This document shows, piece after piece, positions 56,701 through 64,000 of a DNA stretch of 64,000 nt; within the stretch, counting starts at the first letter, position 1; each line of letters opens with the position of its first letter. The notes beneath the pieces are model-generated. The model was not told where the DNA came from and searched no databases. It saw only the letters and a list, made by a program, of their open reading frames with translations. The DNA is from Halocafeteria seosinensis (taxonomy: Eukaryota; Sar; Bigyra; Bicosoecida), in NCBI GenBank assembly GCA_001687465.1, contig LVLI01000208.1:101906-165905 (forward strand), written 5' to 3'. Both the position numbers and the translations under genes were made by a program.

Positions 56701-58424
56701 CTGAGATTCCTGAAGACGAGCAGTCATTGAACGTGTTACAGTTTCCTTCTTATTTGCGTAATTCATGCTCCCTAGCGATGCTCACACTAGCGAAAATGAT
56801 GAAGCAAATATCTATCTCCGGCACACACACGCTGGTCATGTTGTTCGCCAGCGGTGCGTTGCCCGCAGATTTTGTTCTGGCTGCAGAATTTGTTAGACAG
56901 CCCCGTCCATCTATCCGAAGATGGAGACGAGAGAGCACTATGTCACCAAACAGTTACGAAGAAGAGGCTCAACCAATTCACGAGGACAACATGGGGGCGT
57001 TATTTAAAGCGAATTCGACTGGAGAAAGACGCCAGAGTGAAACGGTATCGGAAGTCGATACCGATCCTCAAACCAGGTTTATAGCAGGAGCACTGGTTAT
57101 TGCGGATGCAGCAGTGAGGGTATTAGGTTCCAGGAAAATGCCACAGAGAGTTGTGGATGCTGCTGGTAGCGTGCTCTACAAGCTATGTTTAAGTCGCCGA
57201 ATGCGAGAAGCGCTCGCCGTGATGAACTTCTGCTCGATAGATGCCCTAGCTCCCCAATTACAACATCGTCGATGCTCGCTCCAAACAAGGAAAAACATTG
57301 CTCATATTCTATTCCTGCTATCGACCGTAAATGAAGATATCTGCGATTTTATTCTGGTGGATAAAGAAATCCAATTTGGTTTAACGGACTCAATAAGAGT
57401 CTGCCGCGACAATGCGCCAGCACAGCTCCCACTCTTGCGATTGATCTCACGTGCCAGCGAGGGGGCATCTACAGACGTTAAGATTCCTGAAGCTTTCGCA
57501 AAATCTATATATAGCAGCTGCGTACCGATTCTTTACCGTGAACACCCATCGTCGATTAGGTATCAAGTAGTAGAGGAACTGCTACAGTCCCTTGCGCAGA
57601 GAGTTCCCGATGGCATCCGATCCCAAATTAAAGCGGAAGCGACACAGATGCGGGAATCAATACTCGAAGCAGAACTATCGATGGCTCAAGGGAGACAACT
57701 GGAGACAACTACACGAGATTCCAGAGTGTCTCCTCAAAGTATGGAATCCCCTCGCAATACTATGAGCAGCCAAGCCAGTGCCTTTACGAGTGGTTCTTTA
57801 GAGAAGGGGGGAAGAGATAACCAAGTATCCGAACGAGCTGAGGCGCGGTCTTCGGTGGGCACCTCTAAGAAGACCCTACCAAAATTGGTGACGTCTCCCC
57901 CGGACGAAGATACCAAGCAATCGTACGGGATTGTTTCACCAGCATCCGCATCTTGGCAACGAGAGAGAAGGTCCTCTATTGGAAGTGTCGCAAGCGGCCA
58001 GCAGACATACTTGTCCTCCCTATCGAAGCCCCCAACACATAGCAACAGTCCACGAAAGAATCGATCCGCTGGACCTTCATCTACAACTGCTGTTACACAA
58101 AAGAAGTTTTGGCACGAGTACGATCAAGCACCGGCTTATTCTCCGGTAAACAAGTCGACCGGACCAATCCAGTTACCTAGCATTGTTTCCCCCCTGTCTT
58201 CTCAGAACGGTGGATCGACCACGTCTCCTTTGAAGAATTTGTGGCACGGAACTACTTCTAAGTCTCGTGAAACCCCACGTAAAGCATCTCCACAAAACCG
58301 CACCCTGATTATGCACGAATTCAAGCCATCCCACGAGAAAATCCCGGATGAAGTGACGCAGACCCTGACACTCCATGAAGGTCTTCCGAGTCTTCCTGAA
58401 CATGTTACTGAGCAACCTTGGTAA
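53784..58424 (+). CDS. Large protein of unknown function, possible N-myristoylation
   Basis: Intronless gene for 1,546 residues. It begins MGNSVNRLKDKL, in which Gly2 with small residues at positions 3-6 fits an N-myristoylation consensus. Hydrophobic helical segments reminiscent of an armadillo/HEAT-like solenoid are scattered through it (GLLILVLKYSDTHWWRRSL, LLRWIILYHERSRLVFNAFTLLEII, ILEVLHVFSAYGDDSVIKNL, RKNIAHILFLLSTVNEDICDFI). These alternate with long disordered Ser/Arg-rich regions, and a short Cys cluster (ICSRSCAICQSRQ) occurs near residue 430. The C-terminal about 230 residues are Ser/Pro-rich with many SPR/SP sites, suggesting phosphorylation. I do not recognise the family. The picture fits a membrane-attached signalling or trafficking scaffold, but that is inference. 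Coding bias and the absence of stops over 4.6 kb make the gene itself secure. Confidence 0.8.
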   Translation: MGNSVNRLKDKLSSSEFGTSDKHTAKAIRDVRRASADGRISYADLADSKGIVNLIDLMRSGSLPQRDNSCVTLLSLLRNTQESDDDADDSREKGNIRLVVEQAIQNGILRATVQSMRDVVSFLTAVPSFIQFERSNLAAASEGTGSKNSSGSRSNESYDSFRKQPRRYSLGDERLIQSQDTKLVSTLKEDWGSETRPGNGRDNYLAPAIGATHEKKTSNDVPDSPRSRSSAPAEFSRKSVLSAESVSSAKASEHLENASGLLILVLKYSDTHWWRRSLRGKNIGLLLRWIILYHERSRLVFNAFTLLEIIFSSNAADSFLVDSKKMFFSEFTVSLKRLLCIEFDHSRIDSPADEARPEGETLDSEAIVDCVTSVKKALLLISNYFCPEVSTADDILSTNVIGLLLAIVRDSLIYLEVMQFEDGIAPICSRSCAICQSRQLIEDEDLDERMRSLLEDLVIASLHCICVLLPVNRRSVFLSSCDDNSLSALVGKANRDVCCGLTSLIAALIGLYDEATIESPMADLITLQKQEVKETLDRSRPEMGFGPMKSVIVHAPPLVCFRHLNEGSKKLPNRREIPSVEGVSDPSTIEGVDEEIPDSAFASTSQKKSDLHTRISPSNLSRILEVLHVFSAYGDDSVIKNLWDAGMDVALQCILADHMRHMVLWYHEAISDVNGSFGNNNSPSPFWKPKRSSAGSSSPREVKERRLTYAPRHLPQQGAMRKRHSGGAILSEASHSLNNTGVSKSSVASPNESRWLIYHVAEEIRKSMPTQLSEEQCAESMMALNIALHMTTWRHKESKHTYGATIQLDDKPPGTFFSKFPKNTCVYVPVMPKGMLANIVRFVALLRESLPAPPENRHLRQSHASFHGKSFKRQYHSEGDVGSLSRRESSRHQDSQIPLAVKTYTENKQTATITQSFTFDREVNPLSKPSGLSSMESNFSRRRHRSLSFVLRANSVTPLKPNAVNVENVENPPEIPEDEQSLNVLQFPSYLRNSCSLAMLTLAKMMKQISISGTHTLVMLFASGALPADFVLAAEFVRQPRPSIRRWRRESTMSPNSYEEEAQPIHEDNMGALFKANSTGERRQSETVSEVDTDPQTRFIAGALVIADAAVRVLGSRKMPQRVVDAAGSVLYKLCLSRRMREALAVMNFCSIDALAPQLQHRRCSLQTRKNIAHILFLLSTVNEDICDFILVDKEIQFGLTDSIRVCRDNAPAQLPLLRLISRASEGASTDVKIPEAFAKSIYSSCVPILYREHPSSIRYQVVEELLQSLAQRVPDGIRSQIKAEATQMRESILEAELSMAQGRQLETTTRDSRVSPQSMESPRNTMSSQASAFTSGSLEKGGRDNQVSERAEARSSVGTSKKTLPKLVTSPPDEDTKQSYGIVSPASASWQRERRSSIGSVASGQQTYLSSLSKPPTHSNSPRKNRSAGPSSTTAVTQKKFWHEYDQAPAYSPVNKSTGPIQLPSIVSPLSSQNGGSTTSPLKNLWHGTTSKSRETPRKASPQNRTLIMHEFKPSHEKIPDEVTQTLTLHEGLPSLPEHVTEQPW

Positions 58425-58616
58425 CCCGGCCTTGTTCGTAAATATACCTCTAAACCTGGTTAGATGTACTCAATCAAATTCGTAGAGTCGATTCTCGGGA
58501 TTTCTATCTCTTCCCTCGACTCCTCAGGAATACTTCCTGACAAGTCTTAACAATAGCTTTAAAATCCTTACACATTTCATATATCTTCTTCAGCAGTGTA
58601 CAGCCAAAGTGAATCC

Positions 58617-59003
58617 TCAGTTGTGTCGAAAGTATTTCATTGCAAGCCAATTAAAGTAAACCGCAGCAAGAGTCACCGGAATCAGCATGGGAATCAAAAG
58701 GCTGTAGTAATAGTCTTTACGGACGCATTCCATGGGTGATTTTCCACAATTCCCAGTCGGAGGCAGGAATTTAGATCCCACGATCATGAACCTGTGGAAC
58801 ACGTACGGGAACATATGAGCATATGGATAGATGCTACAGACAATAATAAATCTGATGGTGGTATTGAATAGAACGTACATGGTCCATGTAAAGAATGAGA
58901 GGCCTCCAAAAATAAGAGAGACCCCGTTGAAGATCAGGGTCCAGTCTCTTTGACCACCTTTTCCCCCTGTATTACACCGCCTACTTCCATTGGGTTGATA
59001 CAT
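58617..59003 (-). CDS. PIGY: PIG-Y-like GPI-GlcNAc transferase subunit
   Basis: Two exons on the minus strand (59,003-58,879 and 58,791-58,617; 87-nt intron, multiple of three and stop-free) encode 99 residues. The product has two membrane helices (LIFNGVSLIFGGLSFFTWTM and LLIPMLIPVTLAAVYFNWLAM). Its C terminus, YYYSLLIPMLIPV...KYFRHN, closely follows human PIG-Y, which ends in FYSLLLPITIPV...KLFRHN. PIG-Y is a small ER subunit of the complex that adds GlcNAc to phosphatidylinositol, the first step of GPI-anchor synthesis. The family is tiny and easily missed; the identical FRHN tail and spacing make the call good. Removing the intron brings the two helices and the loop to family-like lengths. 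It is head to head with the next gene, with 33 bases between start codons. Confidence 0.82.
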   Translation of the reverse strand: MYQPNGSRRCNTGGKGGQRDWTLIFNGVSLIFGGLSFFTWTMYVLFNTTIRFIIVCSIYPYAHMFPYVFHRFMIVGSKFLPPTGNCGKSPMECVRKDYYYSLLIPMLIPVTLAAVYFNWLAMKYFRHN

Positions 59004-59036
59004 AGTCCTATAGAGTGACCTTTGGATAATACTGAA

Positions 59037-60081
59037 ATGATGATGGCATCATTAACAATACCACGCATGGCATCGTATATGGTTCGGAGGGTGCCGAGTC
59101 CGGCTCTCTCGGCGTCGTTTCGAGGCCATGAAGGAGGTTTACGGTGCTTTTCCACAGTTATAGAGACCCCTCGTACAGGATCCATGGTGAGTACGAGTGC
59201 CCAAGAGCGTCAACGAGAGCAGGAGGAGAAAGAGAGACAGAAAAGAGAGCAAGAAGCTGGAGACGACAGTGGCCATTCGGACTGGTTTTACGTCTTTTGG
59301 TCCGGATTAGGTTTATTACTCTTAGGAGGCCCAAGTTTCGGCATCTACCAACTGAGATACGAGCGTGAAGTGCGGGACTGGGCCGAGGAACGCGCTCCGT
59401 GGCTGATCGAAAGGATCCAACCGTACTTGGACTTGTACCCCGATGTGGACCCTCATTATCGAGATGTAGAGCGATGCAATACAGGTAAGTCATAGAGTAT
59501 GGAATGCTACGCCAAGATGTATGTACACCCTGTTTTCTTCCGATGGTCGATTGGACGCAGAGGAGACGCTGCAGCTGGTGTTTGCCAACGGAGAGACGCA
59601 AGAAGTTAGAACTGAACCGCATCAAACTTTAGAAGAACTATCGGAACGATTTGCACAGGAACACCCTGGGCAGAGCATTGAAAAAATCATGGTGAAGGAA
59701 GATCGTAAGCTTTATCGTGTTTATTAATGCGTGAGAAAAAGCGCCGTGTATTTATACCCGTTCTTGTTGTATGCAGAAAAGAACCCGAACCTTCAGCCGC
59801 TGTCACCGCTCGCCATACATCATGTGACCGAGGAACAGCTTGAGCAAACTAGGCAATCTCTGGAAGACGTAAAGCAATCAAAGGAAAAACTGCGGGAAAA
59901 GTACCTCAATGGCCGATTGAGTAAGATAGAAAAAGCAATGGCTAGAGATCTGATGTATCAGTATGAACAACAGCGGGAAGCCCTTGGCGCCCAGCTGCAA
60001 CAAATGGAGCACCAGTGGAAAGCTCAACAGAGGCAGAATGCTAGGAACAAATCAGTTTTTCGACGTATGGTAGGACTCTGA
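59037..60081 (+). CDS. Presequence-bearing single-helix protein, probably mitochondrial
   Basis: Three exons (59,037-59,484; 59,561-59,704; 59,777-60,081) give 298 residues from the first ATG. The N terminus is basic and hydroxylated without acids (LTIPRMASYMVRRVPSPALSASFRG), like a mitochondrial presequence. A charged Gln/Glu-rich stretch leads to one membrane helix (WFYVFWSGLGLLLLGGPSFGIY, near residues 90-112). The middle exon has a small alternating pattern that could be a beta-grasp/ubiquitin-like module (ETLQLVFANGETQEVRTEPHQTLEELSERF). The last exon is a long charged coiled coil (LEQTRQSLEDVKQSKEKLREKYLNGRLSKIEK) ending KSVFRRMVGL. All junctions agree in frame. I do not recognise the family; a mitochondrial inner-membrane factor is inferred. 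Confidence 0.7.
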
Positions 60082-60090
60082 GAAGGCTAT

Positions 60091-61154
60091 CTATTTTGTC
60101 ATTGAATCGATCAGGGAGTCGGTTTGGGGATAAAGCTCATACATCTTCGCACGAAAGAACTCTGGAGGTAACGACGCGAATGTACCATAGTCTTCCACAA
60201 GCTGCAGAAAACATAGCGAAGAGCGGAAAATGAAGTGTCTTTGAAGGGAAGAACGTTGACTCCTTGAAGTACTTACCTCATGAAGAGGCCTTCCTTGTGT
60301 GTCGTGCGTATGAAGTGATGCGTCTTCCGCTGCGGTGAATTCCAATGGAATCATTCTGAACCGTGTGCACATCTCCTTGTTGTAGATGGGAGCAACCTTG
60401 AGCCAACGTCCCCCATCCTTGGCAAGTTTATCGTCTATCCATACCGTTGCATAACTATGAAAATATAGATCGGTCATCAGCATGTCTCTTAATTTCTTTC
60501 CTGGCCGGTGGTTCCTTAACAAACAAAATCCTATTCTACTAGGAATGTTTGCGGCTTGTAATAATGATGAAAACAATATTGACTTGGGAACGCAGAATGC
60601 GCCTTGGCGTTTGCTGTGCTCCAGGATGTGGGAGGGGCTATACCTATTCCACTTGAACTTGTAGTGAGTGTAAAAGGAGAAGGGATCATATCGAATAGCA
60701 TCCCTGACGAAATAGAAGACAATACACGCATAGGCTGCCTTCTTGTCTTTCGGGAATGTACTTCTGATCACCTCCTCCGTTGGTGTTGTTTGCTGAATCC
60801 GGTCGACCCAAAAATTGTAGGAATCCTCCATGATAGTCTTTTTTCCTCGCTCCTGAATACGGTGGATATGTCCCTTACCCTTAGGTAATACTCGAGCGAA
60901 ACAATGACAAATATACATCCATTCACGAGACAACTTACCAAGTGAGGGAAGACGTCTTCCAGTTTCTGCTCCAGTAGTCGAGCCAATCGTTCTATATGTT
61001 CATCCTTATCGACGTAGTCGAGAGGGTTGCCTAAAGGAGGCACGAGAGTGGTGTCATCGGGGCTCTTTGTCGTTAAACTACGAGAGAATGAAGGAGAATA
61101 AAGCCTAAGTGTCCGCAAAGCGGGCAAAACACTGGGACGGAGATACCTTTTCAT
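60091..61154 (-). CDS. Transglutaminase-like (papain-fold) protein with mitochondrial-type leader
   Basis: Three exons on the minus strand (61,154-60,939; 60,879-60,277; 60,201-60,091) give 309 residues. Exon 1 is a basic, Ser/Arg/Leu-rich leader (MKRYLRPSVLPALRTLRLYSPSF) typical of mitochondrial import. The core resembles the transglutaminase-like superfamily: helix FYFVRDAIRYDPFSFY, then the nucleophile in RQGAFCVPKSILFSSLLQAANIPSRIGF (Cys about residue 168), the His in LYFHSYATVWIDDK (about 213) and a following Asp (about 221), i.e. a Cys-His-Asp triad in family order. Bacterial relatives with this layout are putative cysteine proteases or amidases. Intron 60,938-60,880 is short (59 nt) and its acceptor (CTAAG) is less canonical. 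Stop codons of this gene and the preceding convergent gene are only 9 bases apart. Confidence 0.78.
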
Positions 61155-61995
61155 GTTTGTTTATTGCTCTCCGGTACTTACCGCTACTGGGAACGCTCGC
61201 TCCTGTCTGCACTACTATTCTATCAATGCACCTTCATGCGGTATACAAAAAATTACAATCCCTATTTGAGGAATTACATGTTATCGACTCTTGTGGAGAT
61301 TTTTTCCGGTAGTGCCGTTGGACAAGTTCAATTTGGAACACTCGGACTATAGTCTACAGCGTCTCCCGATGATTCATGGACTTGTACGCGGAATATTGTA
61401 CAGAAGATAGATTACATCAATAAATGGGATGAACTCGCTAGAAAACACGTATCATGATCGGTGTCTCTACCTGTATTCCAGCACAGTTGAATAACGGCTT
61501 CATACGATTCCCGAACGGCGCTCACAAGGGCAATTTACATACCGGTACTTGAAATCGCATCTTGGAAAGGTCTCCAAGTAATCCAGGTCTGAGAACAGCA
61601 GATCCGCGAAATACATTTGATCACTTGAAACCTCTGTGGGAATCTGGAAATTCATAAGCTCCAAAACTTCATACATGTACATTGTACAGTGTAGTGTCCA
61701 AATCAAATGTAACACCTTAGAGGTGATCGCATTTCCATACCTCTTTTGCTATTTTTGACTCGCAATGTATGTAACTCTTTTCCAAAGTGGCAAGGTTATT
61801 CATCCACGCGGTGACTCACTTCTCCACGTCAGATTCAGACATCCGTAGCCTACGTAGGGTTGTCGCAACTTCAAACGACTTCAGAACAGGGCTCTGGTTA
61901 AGTTTTCGGTCTCTCTCGTTTCGTATGTAGGTTAATTCCGTGCAAGCATTGTTGTTAGTGTATGTCCAGTTGTAGGGGTAGTGTTTAGTGAGAGA
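61155..61995. other. Divergent intergenic region with a possible small minus-strand gene
   Basis: About 840 bases between the transglutaminase-like gene (minus) and the carrier (plus). On the minus strand an ATG at 61,842 opens MSESDVEK followed by a GTGAGT donor. Further down, a coding-like stretch (FQIPTEVSSDQMYFADLLF, SDLDYLETFPRCDFKYR) ends at a strong GTATGT donor whose next acceptor (61,471) gives an immediate stop. I could not connect the pieces in one frame, so no gene is called. Confidence 0.3.
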
Positions 61996-63339
61996 ATGGA
62001 GCCGAAAATGGAGGCACATGTGAGTGGCAATGGCAGTCGTTCCTACCCTCAGGACGGCTTCAGACAAGCTATACACGACGATGATAGCTCCACAGCCCCT
62101 TCTTGCTCCACTAACTTCCGTCATACAGTCTCCATTAGTAGCGAGGAAGGGTCTAGGACGCCCGAAGGCCGGAAATGTGGTGTGAAAGAGACCATACACC
62201 ACCCTCCGGATGTGTTATGGTCCTCTCGTTCTTGTCGAAGGAAGTCGTATACACACGCATACGGATTCTGGGAGCATTGCCGGCGTATGTTCGGTATCGA
62301 TACTACTTGTACGAACGGACTCAATAGATCGGAACTCCTGCTGAGGAGAGCAGAGAATGAGCGCCGTAGTACGAATATCTGGAGCGATATGAACACCAGA
62401 GCCTATTATACGTCTCCCGAAGAGGACAATCCTGACCATTCGACGTATCACACAGAATCGCCTGTGAGGGCAATCGTTAGCAAAGAGTGGGCGTCTCTTT
62501 CTGAATTCTGTAACGGAGCGGCGGCGTCGTTTGTCAATATCGTGATCACGTTTCCGGCCAACAAACTCATGTTCCGGCAACAGGTAGAAGGATTGACAGC
62601 GTTAGAAGCTTTGCAATCGATGAAAATGGATGGCATTACGAGATTGTATCGGGGAATAGGACCTCCTCTTTTGCAGAGGAGTGTGTCCATGTCCCTAATG
62701 TTTGGACTTTATGACCAATACTATCGCTATCTGAAACGGCACGAGATCTTAACTTCTCATTACGGTGTGTCCACTGTGGCCGCACTCTTGGCTGGTTCGA
62801 CTGAAGCGATGCTATGCCCCTTTGAAAGGATACAGACAATATTGCAGCACAGGAATTTCACGCACGAGTTCGGAAATACGATCGACGTAGCCAAGAAGCT
62901 GTATCCCTACGGATTCAAAGAGTATTATCGGGGGCTCTCAGCGATTTTGCTTAGGAATGGACCTTCTAATGTCCTTTTCTTTACTTTGCGGAAACCTCTT
63001 CGTGATTTACTACCCCCTGCTGAAGAAAACAGAGTTGTTTGGAACATGAGTCGCGACTTTTTCAGCGGGGCGATGCTAGGAGCTTTGCTATCCACGACCT
63101 TTTTTCCCTTGAACGTGGTGAAAACAGTGATGCAAGCTCGATACAATGAGCCATATAAGGGAGTTATACACACTCTTAAGAGAACAGTACACGAGCGTAA
63201 TGGCGTCAGTGGTCTGTTTCGTGGTGTACATATAAATTTTACCCGCTCGTTACTATCTTGGGGTATTATCAACAGCAGCTACGAGTTCTTCCGAGAGAAC
63301 AACACCTTCGGATTTGACAGGAAAACAGAACAGTTTTAG
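61996..63339 (+). CDS. SLC25A51: SLC25A51-like mitochondrial NAD carrier with long N-terminal extension
   Basis: Intronless gene; the first ATG of the frame (61,996) gives 447 residues. The C-terminal about 280 residues (from about 167) form a complete mitochondrial carrier with three repeats and the atypical signatures of the SLC25A51/A52 group: FPANKLMFRQQ, CPFERIQTILQ and FPLNVVKTVMQ in place of the usual PxDxxK motifs, plus GITRLYRGIGPPLLQRS, STEAMLCPFERIQ, EYYRGLSAILLRNGPSNVLFF, GAMLGALLSTTFFPLN and SLLSWGIINSSYEF. Human SLC25A51 imports NAD+ into mitochondria, and the close motif match supports the same role here. The N-terminal about 165 residues are hydrophilic, Ser/Arg-rich, with basic and Cys-containing patches and no resemblance to carriers; their function is unknown. 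SLC25A51 has been studied mainly in animals, so a clear relative in a protist is notable. Confidence 0.9.
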   Translation: MEPKMEAHVSGNGSRSYPQDGFRQAIHDDDSSTAPSCSTNFRHTVSISSEEGSRTPEGRKCGVKETIHHPPDVLWSSRSCRRKSYTHAYGFWEHCRRMFGIDTTCTNGLNRSELLLRRAENERRSTNIWSDMNTRAYYTSPEEDNPDHSTYHTESPVRAIVSKEWASLSEFCNGAAASFVNIVITFPANKLMFRQQVEGLTALEALQSMKMDGITRLYRGIGPPLLQRSVSMSLMFGLYDQYYRYLKRHEILTSHYGVSTVAALLAGSTEAMLCPFERIQTILQHRNFTHEFGNTIDVAKKLYPYGFKEYYRGLSAILLRNGPSNVLFFTLRKPLRDLLPPAEENRVVWNMSRDFFSGAMLGALLSTTFFPLNVVKTVMQARYNEPYKGVIHTLKRTVHERNGVSGLFRGVHINFTRSLLSWGIINSSYEFFRENNTFGFDRKTEQF

Positions 63340-63766
63340 TCAGTTTGGTATTGTGACAACGGTGCCCGAATGAGCTCTAGCTTATCTGGGTCTGGCTGTT
63401 AAATGAATTGTGTTTTTGAATTGGAATCATCTGTGTTGTGACTGAATAGACAACTTGCTATCAAAAGTTTCCTCCTAGTTCTTTCTCGGTAGAAAACTTG
63501 TAGTCATGGAATCGCTCCTACGCAACTTGCCATACTGTTCTCCTGAAATTCTTGTGGACCTGAGGTCCCTAAAGTCTGGGGTCCTCGGGCCCCAAAGCTA
63601 CTTTCGATCCTTCTGTCTCAAGTGAAAGGAAAGATTAACTTCTCAGTTGAAAGGGATTTATAACGCCTGTAGAACCTGTGTATAGAGCGGTTCGAGAATA
63701 CAACCTCCTCCAATACCTTCTATGGTATCTTTATGACCCTTATACACCGTTGTTTGTGAAGAAAGA
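63340..63766. other. Intergenic region between carrier and SS18-like gene
   Basis: About 427 bases; includes a short near-palindromic run (GGACCTGAGGTCC, near 63,555-63,567) and GGGGTCCTCGGGCCCC (near 63,578). These could be promoter elements of the next gene. No coding signal. Confidence 0.45.
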
Positions 63767-64000
63767 ATGGCAACTGGAGCACCAGGAGGTGGTGGGTACC
63801 CCTCCATTGTAAGGCTATTATACGTGTTTTCCCTGTTATTCTGAGTCCATTTCATGTCATTTTCAATGTGTCCGATGCAGCATGTGCAACCTGAAAACAT
63901 CCAGTTCATTTTGAATCGAAATGCGCAAGTGATCAGGGAATGGGTGGAACTCAACAACATGAAAGCTGCCGGCCAAGTGACCGCTGAAATAGAACAAAGG
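63767..64000 (+). CDS. SS18/GIF (SSXT-domain) transcriptional coactivator, 5' part
   Basis: Exon 1 (63,767-63,808) encodes MATGAPGGGGYPSI. A 72-nt intron (63,809-63,880, GTAAGG...GATGCAG) follows, and exon 2 starts at 63,881 and leaves the window. The visible exon 2 reads HVQPENIQFILNRNAQVIREWVELNN then MKAAGQVTAEIEQR, which matches the SSXT domain of animal SS18 and plant GIF/AN3 (IQxxLDENxxLIxxIxxxQNxGKxxECxxxQxxL). These proteins are subunits or partners of SWI/SNF chromatin remodelling complexes. A longer frame on the opposite strand across the same bases lacks similarity and is interpreted as a shadow. About 54 residues are visible. Confidence 0.78.

Noticed and set aside
61816-62202. 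128-codon minus-strand frame over the start of the carrier gene
   Set aside because: It overlaps the carrier's N-terminal extension and has no motif; the carrier frame is supported by its domain downstream.
63658-63960. 100-codon minus-strand frame near the window end
   Set aside because: The opposite strand encodes a spliced SSXT domain with good intron sites; the minus frame has no similarity and crosses that intron.

Overview
The window is nuclear DNA of a microbial eukaryote. Nearly all multi-exon genes are split by short GT-AG introns, mostly 50-90 nt. The gene content includes ribosomal protein uL23, a Rab GTPase, Rab geranylgeranyltransferase alpha, ER quality-control and GPI-anchor enzymes, mitochondrial proteins, a myosin and two cilium-type proteins. 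The organism therefore has mitochondria, an actomyosin system and very probably cilia. The combination of an AP2/ERF DNA-binding domain, a MyTH4 myosin, a discoidin-like/kelch secreted protein and ciliary genes points to a free-living protist (SAR, cryptist, haptophyte or an early archaeplastid relative). The sequence alone does not settle the lineage. I saw no plastid-specific gene and no rRNA, tRNA, CRISPR array or recognisable transposon. Exon coordinates were worked out by hand from splice motifs, reading-frame continuity and family conservation.

Layout, 1-19 kb: the 5' end of uL23 (minus); an alpha/beta hydrolase; a large AP2 plus zinc-finger regulator (minus); a divergent sirtuin; a TPR/ankyrin protein ending in a CaaX box; a tandem pair of secreted Ser/Thr-rich proteins with a discoidin-like domain, only the second of which has a kelch domain; and a six-exon NADP-dependent alkenal/prostaglandin-type reductase (minus).

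19-31 kb: two exon-rich, same-strand genes for putative ciliary proteins (SHIPPO/PG-rich-like, and a charged coiled-coil protein), a CTD-type phosphatase, a UBAC2-like rhomboid pseudoprotease, and a Rab GTPase with an unusual switch I.

32-50 kb: a giant MyTH4 myosin of about 3,216 residues whose tail is built from about 13 copies of a roughly 105-residue helical repeat I do not recognise. It is followed by a small membrane protein, a YME1/FtsH-type mitochondrial protease with an altered pore loop, a CmcI/MycE-like methyltransferase, a signal-anchored coiled-coil protein, and complex I subunit NDUFA5.

50-64 kb: Rab geranylgeranyltransferase alpha with an ATG-only first exon, a 1,546-residue possibly myristoylated protein, PIG-Y head to head with a mitochondrial-type protein (33 bp between start codons), a transglutaminase-like protein, an SLC25A51-like mitochondrial NAD carrier, and the start of an SS18/GIF (SSXT) coactivator that runs off the window.

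Themes: protein prenylation (Rab, its transferase subunit, a CaaX TPR protein), mitochondrial function (YME1, NDUFA5, the NAD carrier, two presequence proteins) and ER membrane processes (UBAC2, PIG-Y). The best candidate for something undescribed is the repeat-tailed myosin.
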